A stretch of 64,000 nucleotides of DNA, taken from positions 89,768-153,767 of the forward strand of contig JARGNI010000009.1 in NCBI GenBank assembly GCA_029213195.1, given 5' to 3'. The notes beneath the pieces are model-generated. The model had not been told where the DNA came from. It made no database searches and saw only the letters and a list, made by a program, of their open reading frames with translations. Shown here piece after piece: positions 48,032-57,872 of this stretch (position 1 is its first letter; every line of letters begins with the position of its first letter). Position numbers and translations under genes: made by a program. Source of the DNA: Verrucomicrobiales bacterium. Lineage in GTDB: Bacteria; Verrucomicrobiota; Verrucomicrobiia; Verrucomicrobiales; DEV007.

Positions 48032-49315
48032 CTACCCGAACAACTTCGCGATCGGCTTGCCGCCGTCCGTAATCGGGACAGGACGATTCCCGTCGGTCAG
48101 TTCGTGAGACGGGTCGATTCCGAGCGCGGCGTGGATCGTCGCGTGGTAGTCGGCGAGAGGAACGGGATTCTCCACGATCTCCTTGCTGAGTTCGTCGGTC
48201 ACGCCATAGGCCCCCTGGTGATTCAATCCTCCTCCGGCGAGGACGAGACTGAAGCAACTGCCCTGGTGACCGCGGCCTCCACGCCCGTCGTATCCGGCGG
48301 GACGTCCAAACTCGGTTCCGAGAGCGATGAGGGTCTTGTCGAGCATTCCCTTGTTCTCGAGGTCACGCATCAGGGCGGACATCGCGACATCGAGTTCCTT
48401 GATCAGGAGATGCTGGTTTTGCTGCCCTTCGTTGTGGGTATCCCATCCCGTGCCGTTCATGAAGTTGAGGTTGTGAGAGACCTCGATGAAACGGACGCCC
48501 GACTGGCAGAGTCGACGCGAGAGGAGAAGGCGCTGTCCGAACTCTCCGCCATACTCATTGCGGAGATCAGCGGATTCATCGGAAAGATCGAAATGCCACA
48601 TGAAGTCCGGACCGGCGAGTCGCAGGGCTTCCTCCTGCGCGTCGCGATAGCGACCGACGAGAGATTTTTCTGGAACTTGCTCCATCAGCGGATCGAGAAG
48701 AGCACGACGTCGGTCGGCTCGTGACTCGTTGATTCCGTCCGGACGGGTGAAGCCGGCAGGCCCACTCTCGGTGTCGGTCAGGTAGACGAAATTCCCCTTG
48801 GCTCCCAGAAATCCGGGTCCACGGCTGACGTTGGGGTAGCCGATCAGCATGTAGGCCGGCACCTTCGGATTCAGCGCCCCCTTCTGCGCGCCCACGATGG
48901 AGCCGATCGAGGGATAGGTGATGCTGCCGGAAGTGGGGCGACCTGTATGCACCAAATTCGTCGCGACGGCGTGCTCGTCGATCGCATTGTGGTTCACGGT
49001 ACGGACCACAGTGAGCTGCTCGGCCAAGCTCCCCAACTGCGGGAGGTGCTCGCAGAATTCGATTCCCGGAACAGCCGTTTCGATCTTGTCATACTCCGAG
49101 CCGGACTTTTTCGGACTCGCCTTGGAGTCGCCTTTCCGCTTGGGATCGAAGGTGTCGATCTGGGCCATTCCGCCGCCGAGCCAGATGAAGATACAATGCT
49201 CGGCTTTCCCTTTCGGCATGTGCACCGTGGAGGAGGCAGCGGCAAGACCGGGAGCACCGGTCGCGGCTCCAGCGAGAAGAGCGGAATTCTTGAGAAACTG
49301 ACGACGACTTTTCAT
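48032..49315 (-). CDS. DUF1501 domain-containing protein, Tat-type signal
   Basis: MKSRRQFLKNSALLAGAATGAPGLAAASS; IWLGGGMAQIDTFDPK; VVRTVNHNAIDEHAVATNLVHTGRPTSGS; TEFGRPAGYDGRGGRGHQGSCFSLVLAGGGLNHQGAYGVTD. Confidence 0.94.
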   Translation of the reverse strand: MKSRRQFLKNSALLAGAATGAPGLAAASSTVHMPKGKAEHCIFIWLGGGMAQIDTFDPKRKGDSKASPKKSGSEYDKIETAVPGIEFCEHLPQLGSLAEQLTVVRTVNHNAIDEHAVATNLVHTGRPTSGSITYPSIGSIVGAQKGALNPKVPAYMLIGYPNVSRGPGFLGAKGNFVYLTDTESGPAGFTRPDGINESRADRRRALLDPLMEQVPEKSLVGRYRDAQEEALRLAGPDFMWHFDLSDESADLRNEYGGEFGQRLLLSRRLCQSGVRFIEVSHNLNFMNGTGWDTHNEGQQNQHLLIKELDVAMSALMRDLENKGMLDKTLIALGTEFGRPAGYDGRGGRGHQGSCFSLVLAGGGLNHQGAYGVTDELSKEIVENPVPLADYHATIHAALGIDPSHELTDGNRPVPITDGGKPIAKLFG

Positions 49316-49387
49316 GAGTTCGTAGGGGATGTTAAATAAAAGATACGGTGAGAGAATGGATTTGAGAAGGGGAAGACGGCGGCGTCA

Positions 49388-52300
49388 TCAGGGAGTGTAG
49401 ATCCACTCCGGTGAATTGAGCATCGCCCAGATGACATCGGTCATCCGAAGACGCCAGTCTTCGCGGAGCGCGTTGGTGGGAGAGTCGCCGGCACGGGCTT
49501 CCTCCTCCTTGATGACCGCGAGCTCATTGGCAGCAGGGTCGAGATGGTTCGACCAGCTCACATAGCGCTCGGGCTCACGCTTTCCAGGTTTCTCAACGAC
49601 CCGCTCTCCCGGGGGAACGACACGGTCGTCATACCCTTCCGAGAGAAAGGCGACATACTTGTCTTTCTCGGACTGCGAAGGCTTCCGGGTGAGGAGTCGC
49701 AGGTAGAGTCGATCGACCAGCTCCTCGACCGACTGGTCCTCGAGGGCGAGCTGAGTGAGGCCATGGTCATCGCTGAGCTGAGTCAGCCAGACTCCCATGG
49801 TGCCATTTGCAAGAATCGCGGGCTGGAGAACGTTCTCCTCCGTGTCACGCATGCTGATGGGATCCTGACGGGCACCCCGCCAGCCGAAGGTTTCCATGAT
49901 GCTCGCAACCGCCTGGATCCGAGGGAGTGAAAGACTGGGGCGATCCCGCTCGTTCGAGGTCGAGGCGAGCATCCAGGCACGCCGCGGTTTCCCGAGAGTG
50001 ATGGATTGATTCAAGGTTCGTCCGCTGTCGAGATCGAGACTGACTTCTTCCACATTGAAAGGCTTGCCCGTCGCACTGAATAGACTGTCGATGATCTGCT
50101 CGGCCTGGAGGCGACGCGGAGCCGGGGAAATATAAAGCGGGCTGGTCTTCTGCAGGGTGGGATCGGTCGCACGCTGATAGGCATGAGACTCGAAGATGAC
50201 CCGAGCCACTTCCTTGAGATCATAGTCCGAGGCAACCAGCTTTCTTCCCAGCCAGCGAAGCAATTCCGGATGAGAGGCATTCCCCTTCTCCCAATCGTGC
50301 ACGGTCTCGATGATCCCGCGTCCCATGATGCGCTGCCAGACCCGGTTCGCCATGACCTGGGCAAAACGCTCGTTCGCCGGAGCGGTGATGAGGGCAGCGA
50401 GACGATCTCGCTGGCTGTTGGGGTTCTGGACGAGACCGGCAGCGTCTTCGACGGAGACGAATTGCTCGAAGGGCCAGTCCGGAGCGACCGTCGTGCCCGG
50501 CTTCAAGGTCACTTGAATGAGAGGCTTTCTCGCTCGCTCATGAAGCTTGTCCATGGGGACACTGCTGCTCATCGGCAACTTGACCGGCTTTTCTCCAAGC
50601 ATGGCTGCGAGTTCGAAAAGGTCTTCCTGCATCCATTCGTGTCCTGGCGCATCATGACACCGCGCACACTTCATCTCGACTCCGAGAAACGCGGAGCTGA
50701 CGACGATGCCTTTCGCCGCCATCGGCACATCGTTTCCGGAAGCGGTTCCAAACCCTCTCGGACCGCCAAACCTCTCGCTGCCTTCCATCCGAATGAGCTC
50801 GGTGACGAAGAGATCGATCGGCTTGTTGTCGACAAGAGATTCGTGAATCCACCAACGGAAGGGTCCCGTGTTGTTCAAGGTCGGGTTGATGATGTTGGGA
50901 TTCTCCGCGAGAACATCCTGCCAGTATCCCATCCACTTGTCGGCCCAGCGCTCGTCCGCGAGATAGCGATCGATCGCAAGCTTGCGGCGGTTCTCTTCCG
51001 GATCGGAGAGAAACTGATCGATCTCGGCCTCCGAGGGAGGAACCCCAATCGTGTCGAGTGCAAGGCGACGCAGGAAGGTGAGGTCATCGGTCAGGGGATT
51101 CGGTTCAAAAGTATCGACATCGAATTGCGGCCAGGAAGCGCCTTCCTTGACCCATTGCTCGAGCATCGCGATTTCTTCCTCGGAGAGCGGATCGCCTTTG
51201 GGAGGCATGATGTCGTCGCCGGCGTCATGGCGAATCCGCCAGATCAGCGAGCTGTCATCCACTTTTCCCGGAGTCACGGCAGGGCCGTCGTATTCGCCGC
51301 CGGCGAGCGCCGCTTCGCGCGTATCGAGGCGAAGTTCCCCCTTGATCTTGCTACCCTGGTGACAGTCGTAGCACTTTGCTTCGAGCAGGGGCTTGACCTG
51401 CTCGAAATAATCGATACCGCCCTCCGCCGAAGGCTTCGATTCCGCCGCGACCTTGACGATCTGTGACCCGATGAAGTGATCGATCTCATTGTGAGCCGGC
51501 ATTCCCTCGGGCAGTTCCGGAATCGGAACGGCTTCCTGCGAAGCGAGCCAGCTCTGAACAGCCTTCCGTCGCATCGTCCAGAAGTCGGCGTGCTCGGCCC
51601 GCTTCTCGGCACGACGTCTCGTGTTCTCTTCCTCGATCCACTGGCGTGACTTTTCTTCATACACGGCCCACTCCTGGTCATTGTAGCCGATCTTTTCTTC
51701 TCCCGGGCTGAAAACCTGCCAGGTCTCGCTGCCTTCGAGCGAAATGGCTGCGACAGTCTCGCCAAACTCGGGCCGACGACGATTGCTACCTGCGACACCA
51801 CCGATCATGGACTCGAGGATGACGAAGTGCTCGCCGCCTTCGGATTCAAACTCGACCCACTTCTCATTGTTCCCCGGAGGAGAAAACCGAAAGTCCGGTC
51901 CGAGATCGAGATACTTGTCCTGCAAAGCCAACTTGTTGTGTCCACCCGAGGTACGGGTCGAAGAAATCTCGAGCACCTTCTTCTCATCGATGAAGAGACG
52001 CGACATGCCCCGTCCCCGAAGGAGGAGTCGATGTTTCCCTGCAGGGATCCGGACTAGGGCAGCAGCCCGAAAATGAGCAGGATTGGCACGGTCGGCACGG
52101 ACTCCGGTGCTGATGTACTTCTGCGGCCAGTCGACGAAGCCCAGTGCCTCGGCGGAGTAGGATTCCGTCACTTCCGGATAGTGGGGCCAGGTATTGGACG
52201 CGGGCACCCCTCGTTCGCTGATCTGCACGAGCACCTCGTCTTCTTTCAGCATCTTCCGGGTGATCGGCGGTGGCGGCGGAGTGAAGGTGAACCGGTCGAG

Positions 52301-53032
52301 CAACACCTTTTCCGGAAGGGCCTCTCGATAGATGCGCACATTGTCGAGCCAGCCATTGAAGGTCTGGGAGCCTCCCTGGAGATATCCCGTCCCGATGATC
52401 AGGTCGGAGGCATCACTGACCGGAGCGCGATTCGTCTTTCCCCCCATGTCCCAGGTGCCGTCGGTGCGCTGTCCATCGATGTAAGCGCGAAGACTGTCGC
52501 CGTCACCGAAGGTGTAGACGATGGCAACGTGATGCCACTCTCCCCGCGGAAGGGTCATCGAACTCCACCAGCGGTGCCATTCGTTTCCGCCCTTGCTTGC
52601 AGAGTCATTCTCCGGTGCGGTGCTGGCAAAAAGAAAACCGAGACGCACGCCGTATTCGTCCGCCTTGAGACGCATCGCGTAGTTCTGATCGATCCCGCTG
52701 CCATGACGACCTTTACCGATCAGGTAGGGCATCGATCCCGAACCGAGCGAGCCGACCTTGACCCAGGCTTCCATGGTGATGGAATCTCCCTTCGTGAACT
52801 CCACCGCTTTGGAACTCTCGACGATGATCGCGTCGTTCTTGTTCTGGAAGCGCTTCGCGACATTGTCACCCGTCTGCTCGGGATACTGAGGGGATCGCGG
52901 ACCGACTTCCTTGGAATCGTCGAACAAGTATTCGAGCACTGGCTGCGCCTTATCATCCTGGGCGGAGGCTGGGACAAAGGGGAAAACGAGCGAAACCAAC
53001 GCTGCTGTGAAAACAAAGGATCGGGGGATCAT
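49388..53032 (-). CDS. LamG-type lectin domain + planctomycete cytochrome c + DUF1549 + DUF1553 protein
   Basis: MIPRSFVFTAALVSLVFPFVPASA; MEAWVKVGSLGSGSMPYLIGKGR...WLDNVRIYREAL (LamG); KCYDCHQGSKIKGELRLDTR; EMKCARCHDAPGHEW; NRVWQRIMGRGIIETVHDW. Confidence 0.92.
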   Translation of the reverse strand: MIPRSFVFTAALVSLVFPFVPASAQDDKAQPVLEYLFDDSKEVGPRSPQYPEQTGDNVAKRFQNKNDAIIVESSKAVEFTKGDSITMEAWVKVGSLGSGSMPYLIGKGRHGSGIDQNYAMRLKADEYGVRLGFLFASTAPENDSASKGGNEWHRWWSSMTLPRGEWHHVAIVYTFGDGDSLRAYIDGQRTDGTWDMGGKTNRAPVSDASDLIIGTGYLQGGSQTFNGWLDNVRIYREALPEKVLLDRFTFTPPPPPITRKMLKEDEVLVQISERGVPASNTWPHYPEVTESYSAEALGFVDWPQKYISTGVRADRANPAHFRAAALVRIPAGKHRLLLRGRGMSRLFIDEKKVLEISSTRTSGGHNKLALQDKYLDLGPDFRFSPPGNNEKWVEFESEGGEHFVILESMIGGVAGSNRRRPEFGETVAAISLEGSETWQVFSPGEEKIGYNDQEWAVYEEKSRQWIEEENTRRRAEKRAEHADFWTMRRKAVQSWLASQEAVPIPELPEGMPAHNEIDHFIGSQIVKVAAESKPSAEGGIDYFEQVKPLLEAKCYDCHQGSKIKGELRLDTREAALAGGEYDGPAVTPGKVDDSSLIWRIRHDAGDDIMPPKGDPLSEEEIAMLEQWVKEGASWPQFDVDTFEPNPLTDDLTFLRRLALDTIGVPPSEAEIDQFLSDPEENRRKLAIDRYLADERWADKWMGYWQDVLAENPNIINPTLNNTGPFRWWIHESLVDNKPIDLFVTELIRMEGSERFGGPRGFGTASGNDVPMAAKGIVVSSAFLGVEMKCARCHDAPGHEWMQEDLFELAAMLGEKPVKLPMSSSVPMDKLHERARKPLIQVTLKPGTTVAPDWPFEQFVSVEDAAGLVQNPNSQRDRLAALITAPANERFAQVMANRVWQRIMGRGIIETVHDWEKGNASHPELLRWLGRKLVASDYDLKEVARVIFESHAYQRATDPTLQKTSPLYISPAPRRLQAEQIIDSLFSATGKPFNVEEVSLDLDSGRTLNQSITLGKPRRAWMLASTSNERDRPSLSLPRIQAVASIMETFGWRGARQDPISMRDTEENVLQPAILANGTMGVWLTQLSDDHGLTQLALEDQSVEELVDRLYLRLLTRKPSQSEKDKYVAFLSEGYDDRVVPPGERVVEKPGKREPERYVSWSNHLDPAANELAVIKEEEARAGDSPTNALREDWRLRMTDVIWAMLNSPEWIYTP

Positions 53033-53198
53033 AGGCAACAGTATGAGCGAAGGGGCGGAAAAATGCACGCCTTCCCCACTACCACTTTCGGGGGGGCCTC
53101 TTTGCGGTAGGCCGATCGTTCCGAAACCCCGCAATCGTCTTCATTCTCCTGTTTTTGGGATTTCCAGATCTCGTTTTCCCCCGTAAGGTCTCCGTTCC

Positions 53199-54722
53199 AT
53201 GGCATCCTCCTTGAAAAAATCGATCACCGTCGTCGGAGGCGGCAGCGCGGGATTCCTCGCCGCTATCACCCTCAAAGCCCGAATGCCCGTTCTCGACGTC
53301 ACCGTCGTGCACTCCTCCGATATTCCGATCATCGGGGTCGGTGAGGGCAGTACTCTGACCATGCCGATCTACCTCCACGGCTATCTCGGAATCGACCCCA
53401 CTCGTTTTCACAAGGAAGTGGAGCCGACCTACAAGCTCGGAATTCGCTTCCTCTGGGGTCCTCGAGAACGGTTTCACTACACTTTCTCAAGCCAGCTCGA
53501 CAAGTTCCTCCCCGGGATGCCTCGACCCAACGGGTATTTCGCCTATGAAGACTTCGACTATGCCGATGTCGCGGGAGCGCTTGCCGCCCACGACAAGGCA
53601 TTTCTCAAGCAAAAGGAGGGAGGCGGACCGGTAGTCAATACCGACGTCGCCTATCACCTCGAGAATGTTCCCTTCGTCCGATTCCTTGAGAAGTATGCTG
53701 CCGAAATCGGAATCGAGATCGTCGACGATCGTGTGGACGAAGTGGAGCAGAGCGAAGCCGGCATCAAGGCCCTGCATCTTGAATCGGGGCGGATCCAGAC
53801 CGCGGACCTGTTTGTCGACTGTTCCGGGTTTTCCTCCCTCCTTCTCGGAGAAGCCCTGGAGGAATCCCTCCAGTCCTTCGACTCCAGTCTCTTCTGCGAC
53901 CGGGCCGTCGCCGGCGGATGGGACCGCGAGGAGGAAACCCTTCTCCCCTACACCACCGCGGAGACGATGAATGCCGGGTGGGCCTGGCAGATCGAGCACG
54001 ATGACCACATCAATCGAGGCTACGTCTACAGCTCTCCCTTCATCAGTGATGACGAGGCGGAGAAAGAATTTCGCGAGAAGAACCCGAAGGTGAAGGACAC
54101 CCGCATCATCAAGTTCTCCTCGGGTGCCCGAAAGCGAACCTGGGTCAAGAATGTAGTCGCCCTCGGCAACTCGGCCGGCTTCGTGGAACCCCTCGAGGCC
54201 ACCGCTCTCGCCGTGATCTGCGATCATGCCGCCAAGCTGATCCATTGTCTCGCCGACTCCTATCTGGAAATCGATCCCACTTCGCGGAAATACTACAACG
54301 ATTACTGCTGGGACACGTGGGAGAACATTCGTCGCTTTCTCGCGATGCACTACAAGTTCAACTCTCGCCTTGATACCAAGTTCTGGGAAGCCGCACAGAA
54401 CGATACGGACATGTCGGGAGCCGAGGAGATCATGGAATACTACGAGGCATGCGGCCCCGCTACACTCTGGGCGGGGAAGGCCATGGGCCCGAACGATCCA
54501 TTTTCCTGGGAAGGATATCTCGTCATGCTGGTGGGTCAGAAAGTGCCCTTCCGTCGATCATTTCAATCCACGGAAGCAGAGAAGGCGAATTGGAAACGCT
54601 ACCACGAAGACCTCAAGAAAACCGTAAGTGATGCCCTGACGATGCGTGAAAGCCTCGACATGATCCGGTCCGACCAGTGGGGCTGGCATCCCGATTTCTA
54701 TCGGAGCGCTTCCCGTTGGTAG
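53199..54722 (+). CDS. Flavin-dependent tryptophan-halogenase-family protein
   Basis: ITVVGGGSAGFLAAITL (FAD GxGxxG-type), GVGEGSTLTMPIYLHGYLGIDPTRFHKEVEPTYKLGIRF (putative catalytic Lys region), VALGNSAGFVEPLEATALAVI. Confidence 0.9.
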   Translation: MASSLKKSITVVGGGSAGFLAAITLKARMPVLDVTVVHSSDIPIIGVGEGSTLTMPIYLHGYLGIDPTRFHKEVEPTYKLGIRFLWGPRERFHYTFSSQLDKFLPGMPRPNGYFAYEDFDYADVAGALAAHDKAFLKQKEGGGPVVNTDVAYHLENVPFVRFLEKYAAEIGIEIVDDRVDEVEQSEAGIKALHLESGRIQTADLFVDCSGFSSLLLGEALEESLQSFDSSLFCDRAVAGGWDREEETLLPYTTAETMNAGWAWQIEHDDHINRGYVYSSPFISDDEAEKEFREKNPKVKDTRIIKFSSGARKRTWVKNVVALGNSAGFVEPLEATALAVICDHAAKLIHCLADSYLEIDPTSRKYYNDYCWDTWENIRRFLAMHYKFNSRLDTKFWEAAQNDTDMSGAEEIMEYYEACGPATLWAGKAMGPNDPFSWEGYLVMLVGQKVPFRRSFQSTEAEKANWKRYHEDLKKTVSDALTMRESLDMIRSDQWGWHPDFYRSASRW

Positions 54723-54785
54723 CCCTGCGGACCCCACGTGAGCACCCCATTCTCTTTCCGAAACCAAGACCTCGGGACGCATCCC

Positions 54786-55544
54786 ATGAAACGCATTACC
54801 CTTCTCCTGACCGCCCTCTCGATCGCAGGTCTCCTGCCTCCCCTCGCTGCTGAACCCCATCTCGTCTTCCTGCTCGGGGAGAAGGAATACAAGACCCTCG
54901 AGACCGTCCCCGAGTTTTTCGAGTCGGAGTTGAAACCCCGGGGATACACCGCGACCTTCATCACCGCCCCTCCGGAAGAGGGAAAACGGGACGATTTCTC
55001 CGGTCTCGCCGAGGCCCTGCAGAAGGCCGATCTCTGCGTTATCAGCGTGCGCAGACGCGCCCCGGCCATCAAGGACATGCAGGCCCTGAAAAACTTCGTC
55101 GCCGAAGGTAACCCGATCGTCGCGATCCGCACCTCGAGCCACGCCTTTCATCTCCGGGGAAAGAAAGCACCCGAAGGTCGAGAACTCTGGGAAGCGTTTG
55201 ATCGAGAGATTCTCGGAGGGAACTACCACGGTCACTATGGGAATGAGTTGGTGGAAATCTCAGTAGATCCCGAAGCTAAAGAGCACCCCATCCTCAAAGG
55301 CGTTGAGAAACTTCCCCCGTCCGACAAACTCTACGAGCCTCGTCCCCTCACAAAATCCACGACTCCCCTCCTTTATGGAAACCTTCCCGGAAAGAACCCG
55401 GAGCCTGTCGCCTGGACCAACCGGGCCGGCGAGAAAAGAGCGAAAGTGTTCTACACTTCCCTCGGACAAAAATCGGACTTCGAGGACGCGGCCTTTCGCA
55501 AATTCCTGGCGAATGCGATCGAGTGGGCTCTCGACGAAACCTGA
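54786..55544 (+). CDS. Secreted ThuA domain-containing protein
   Basis: MKRITLLLTALSIAGLLPPLAA; HLVFLLGEKEYKTLETVPEF; PIVAIRTSSHAFHL; EHPILKGVEKL; RAKVFYTSLGQKSDF. Confidence 0.9.
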   Translation: MKRITLLLTALSIAGLLPPLAAEPHLVFLLGEKEYKTLETVPEFFESELKPRGYTATFITAPPEEGKRDDFSGLAEALQKADLCVISVRRRAPAIKDMQALKNFVAEGNPIVAIRTSSHAFHLRGKKAPEGRELWEAFDREILGGNYHGHYGNELVEISVDPEAKEHPILKGVEKLPPSDKLYEPRPLTKSTTPLLYGNLPGKNPEPVAWTNRAGEKRAKVFYTSLGQKSDFEDAAFRKFLANAIEWALDET

Positions 55545-55754
55545 AACCACGAGGAGACAAGCCTCGATCGAGATCAGCCTTCCATCCCCAGGGCAACCCA
55601 TTTTGCGCGCCGAAGCGGACGCATTGGCGGAAAAGCGAAAACTGGCGATTTTGCGCAGATCGTCTTTATTGCTGGTTCGCAGCCCTCCTCCCCTTTGACT
55701 CGTTCTCGAGTCTCCCTGGGCCGATCCCCAACGTAAAATCCCAAAAGTATTTTC

Positions 55755-57872
55755 ATGAAAAGCATCCTCCTGGCCATCACCCTGGGAACGTCTCTTCTTC
55801 TGCCCTCCTCTGGATGGACGCAGAGTGGTGACAAAAAGGAAAAGAACAAGGACCTCCTTGATTCCACCAACTGGAGAAAATGGGCACCGGATCCGGTTCC
55901 CTACCTCAATGCGGAGGAAACGCTCGACACATTCAAGATCGCTCCCGGCTTTCGTATCGAACTGGTAGCCGAGGCCCCTATGATCAAGGATCCGGTCTTT
56001 GCCGAGTTCGATCTCAAGGGTCGTCTCTGGGTCTGCGAATTTCAGACCTACATGAAGGACCTCGACGGTTCCGATGAAAATGTCGCCGACAGTCGCGTCA
56101 TGGTTCTCGAAGATACCAATGGAGACGGCAAGATGGACAAGTCGACCGTCTTTCTCGACGACGTGATCAACCCCCGGGGACTGACCATCGTCGAGGGCGG
56201 AGCCCTCGTAGCCACGGGAGACGGGCAACTTCTCTTCTGCGAAGACACCGATGGAGATTTGAAGGCGGACAAGAGAACGCCGGTCCTCGAATACGCGACC
56301 GCCGCCTCAGGGAACATCGAGCATGCTGAAAACGGCCTGCACTATGCCATCGACAACTGGATGTACAACTCCAAGTCGAACCGCCGCCTCCAGTGGAAGG
56401 ATGGGACCATCCTCGCCACGGATACCAAGAGTCGGGGTCAATGGGGAATGAGCACCGACGCCTATGGTCGGCTCTACTACAACACCAACAGTGCCTGGTT
56501 CTACACCGACTCCGAGATCTACGATCGGCAATACGGAGACCCCAGGGCCAAGAGCGGTCTCGTCCGAGGAATTCGGACGAATACGGCAATGAACCGGGCC
56601 TACAACCCCGGCATGATCAAGGAGGACGGTCGGATCGATCGAGTCACTTCCGTCAGTGGACTCGCCGTTCACAGTCACGGAGCCTTCGGTGAAGAGTGGG
56701 AAGGAACCATCTTCAGTTTCAGCCCAGGCACAAATACCGTCGCGGCCTTCAAACCCGACAAGCCCATGCCCGAGACCAAGGGATTCAACCAGGTGCACTA
56801 CCCCGACGAGAAGTGGTCGCAGCGTGAATTTCTCGCCAGCACGGACGAGCGTTTCCGCCCCGTCAACGGTTCCTTCGGCCCCGACGGCTGTCTCTACATC
56901 GTCGATCTCAATCGTGGTGTCATCCAACACAAGAAATTCCTCACCAGCTACCTCCGACGGCAGTCGGCGGAGCGCGAACTCGACAAGCACATCGGGAAAG
57001 GTCGCATCTGGCGGGTCGTGCCCGAGAAATTCGAGAAGGTGCCAGCGCCAACAGATCTCGTCGAGGGACTGAATCACCCCTACCTCTGGTGGCGCCTCAA
57101 CTGCCAGAAGCGCATCGTCGAGCAGCATCGCAAGGACCTGGCTACCAAGATTACGGAGGTGGCCATGAACGGAACCGACCCAGGGCAGGCCCACGCCATG
57201 TGGACCCTCGCCGGTATCGGGGCTCTCTCCAAGGAGGTCGTGAGCAAAAATCTCGAAGACGACGGATGGTTCGTCCGGATGACGGCTCTTCGGCTTGCCG
57301 GGGAATCCACTCCGCTCCCTCACATCTTTCCCGCGGACTACGTCTCCCATGCCAAGGCCATCGGTGACAGCAACACCCCGGTCCTCTCCGAGTATGCGAA
57401 CCTTCTCGCAACGAAAGGATATCCAAATCGATTTGCCTCGATCTACAAGGACAAGGAGCCGGGCTGGATCAAGAAGGACAAAGATCTGCACGATTCCTAC
57501 CAGCGCGGTCTCACTACCTACTCGCAATACTGTGCGGCCTGTCACCAGCCTCACGGAAAAGGGCTCACGAACCTCGCGCCAAGCCTCGTCAAGAGTGACT
57601 GGGTCAGCGATAACCCCCATGTCCTCATCGGAGTGGCGATGAACGGTCTCAGCGGCCCCATCTCCGTGAACGGCAAGCCAGTCACCGACGTGCCCCCCAT
57701 CATGCCACCCCACAACTTCCTGACTGATCAACAAATGGCCGACACCCTCACCTACGTTCGCAACGCGTGGGGAAACAAGTCGGACAAGATCACACCCGCC
57801 CAGATCAAGGAGTATCGGGAGGCGCACAAAGAGCGTCCTGCTCCCTGGACCGAAGCCGAGTTGCGGAAGTAA
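55755..57872 (+). CDS. PVC-type heme-binding CxxCH dehydrogenase (membrane-bound dehydrogenase-like propeller + cytochrome c)
   Basis: FKIAPGFRIELVAEAPMIKDPVFAEFDLKGRLWVCEFQTYM; VMVLEDTNGDGKMDKSTVFLDDV; YCAACHQPHGKGLTNLAPSL; LTYVRNAWGNKSD. Confidence 0.93.
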   Translation: MKSILLAITLGTSLLLPSSGWTQSGDKKEKNKDLLDSTNWRKWAPDPVPYLNAEETLDTFKIAPGFRIELVAEAPMIKDPVFAEFDLKGRLWVCEFQTYMKDLDGSDENVADSRVMVLEDTNGDGKMDKSTVFLDDVINPRGLTIVEGGALVATGDGQLLFCEDTDGDLKADKRTPVLEYATAASGNIEHAENGLHYAIDNWMYNSKSNRRLQWKDGTILATDTKSRGQWGMSTDAYGRLYYNTNSAWFYTDSEIYDRQYGDPRAKSGLVRGIRTNTAMNRAYNPGMIKEDGRIDRVTSVSGLAVHSHGAFGEEWEGTIFSFSPGTNTVAAFKPDKPMPETKGFNQVHYPDEKWSQREFLASTDERFRPVNGSFGPDGCLYIVDLNRGVIQHKKFLTSYLRRQSAERELDKHIGKGRIWRVVPEKFEKVPAPTDLVEGLNHPYLWWRLNCQKRIVEQHRKDLATKITEVAMNGTDPGQAHAMWTLAGIGALSKEVVSKNLEDDGWFVRMTALRLAGESTPLPHIFPADYVSHAKAIGDSNTPVLSEYANLLATKGYPNRFASIYKDKEPGWIKKDKDLHDSYQRGLTTYSQYCAACHQPHGKGLTNLAPSLVKSDWVSDNPHVLIGVAMNGLSGPISVNGKPVTDVPPIMPPHNFLTDQQMADTLTYVRNAWGNKSDKITPAQIKEYREAHKERPAPWTEAELRK

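Noticed and set aside
52073-53110. 345-aa plus-strand ORF
   Set aside because: Shadow of the LamG-cytochrome gene.
56307-57827. 506-aa minus-strand ORF
   Set aside because: Shadow of the PVC-type dehydrogenase gene.
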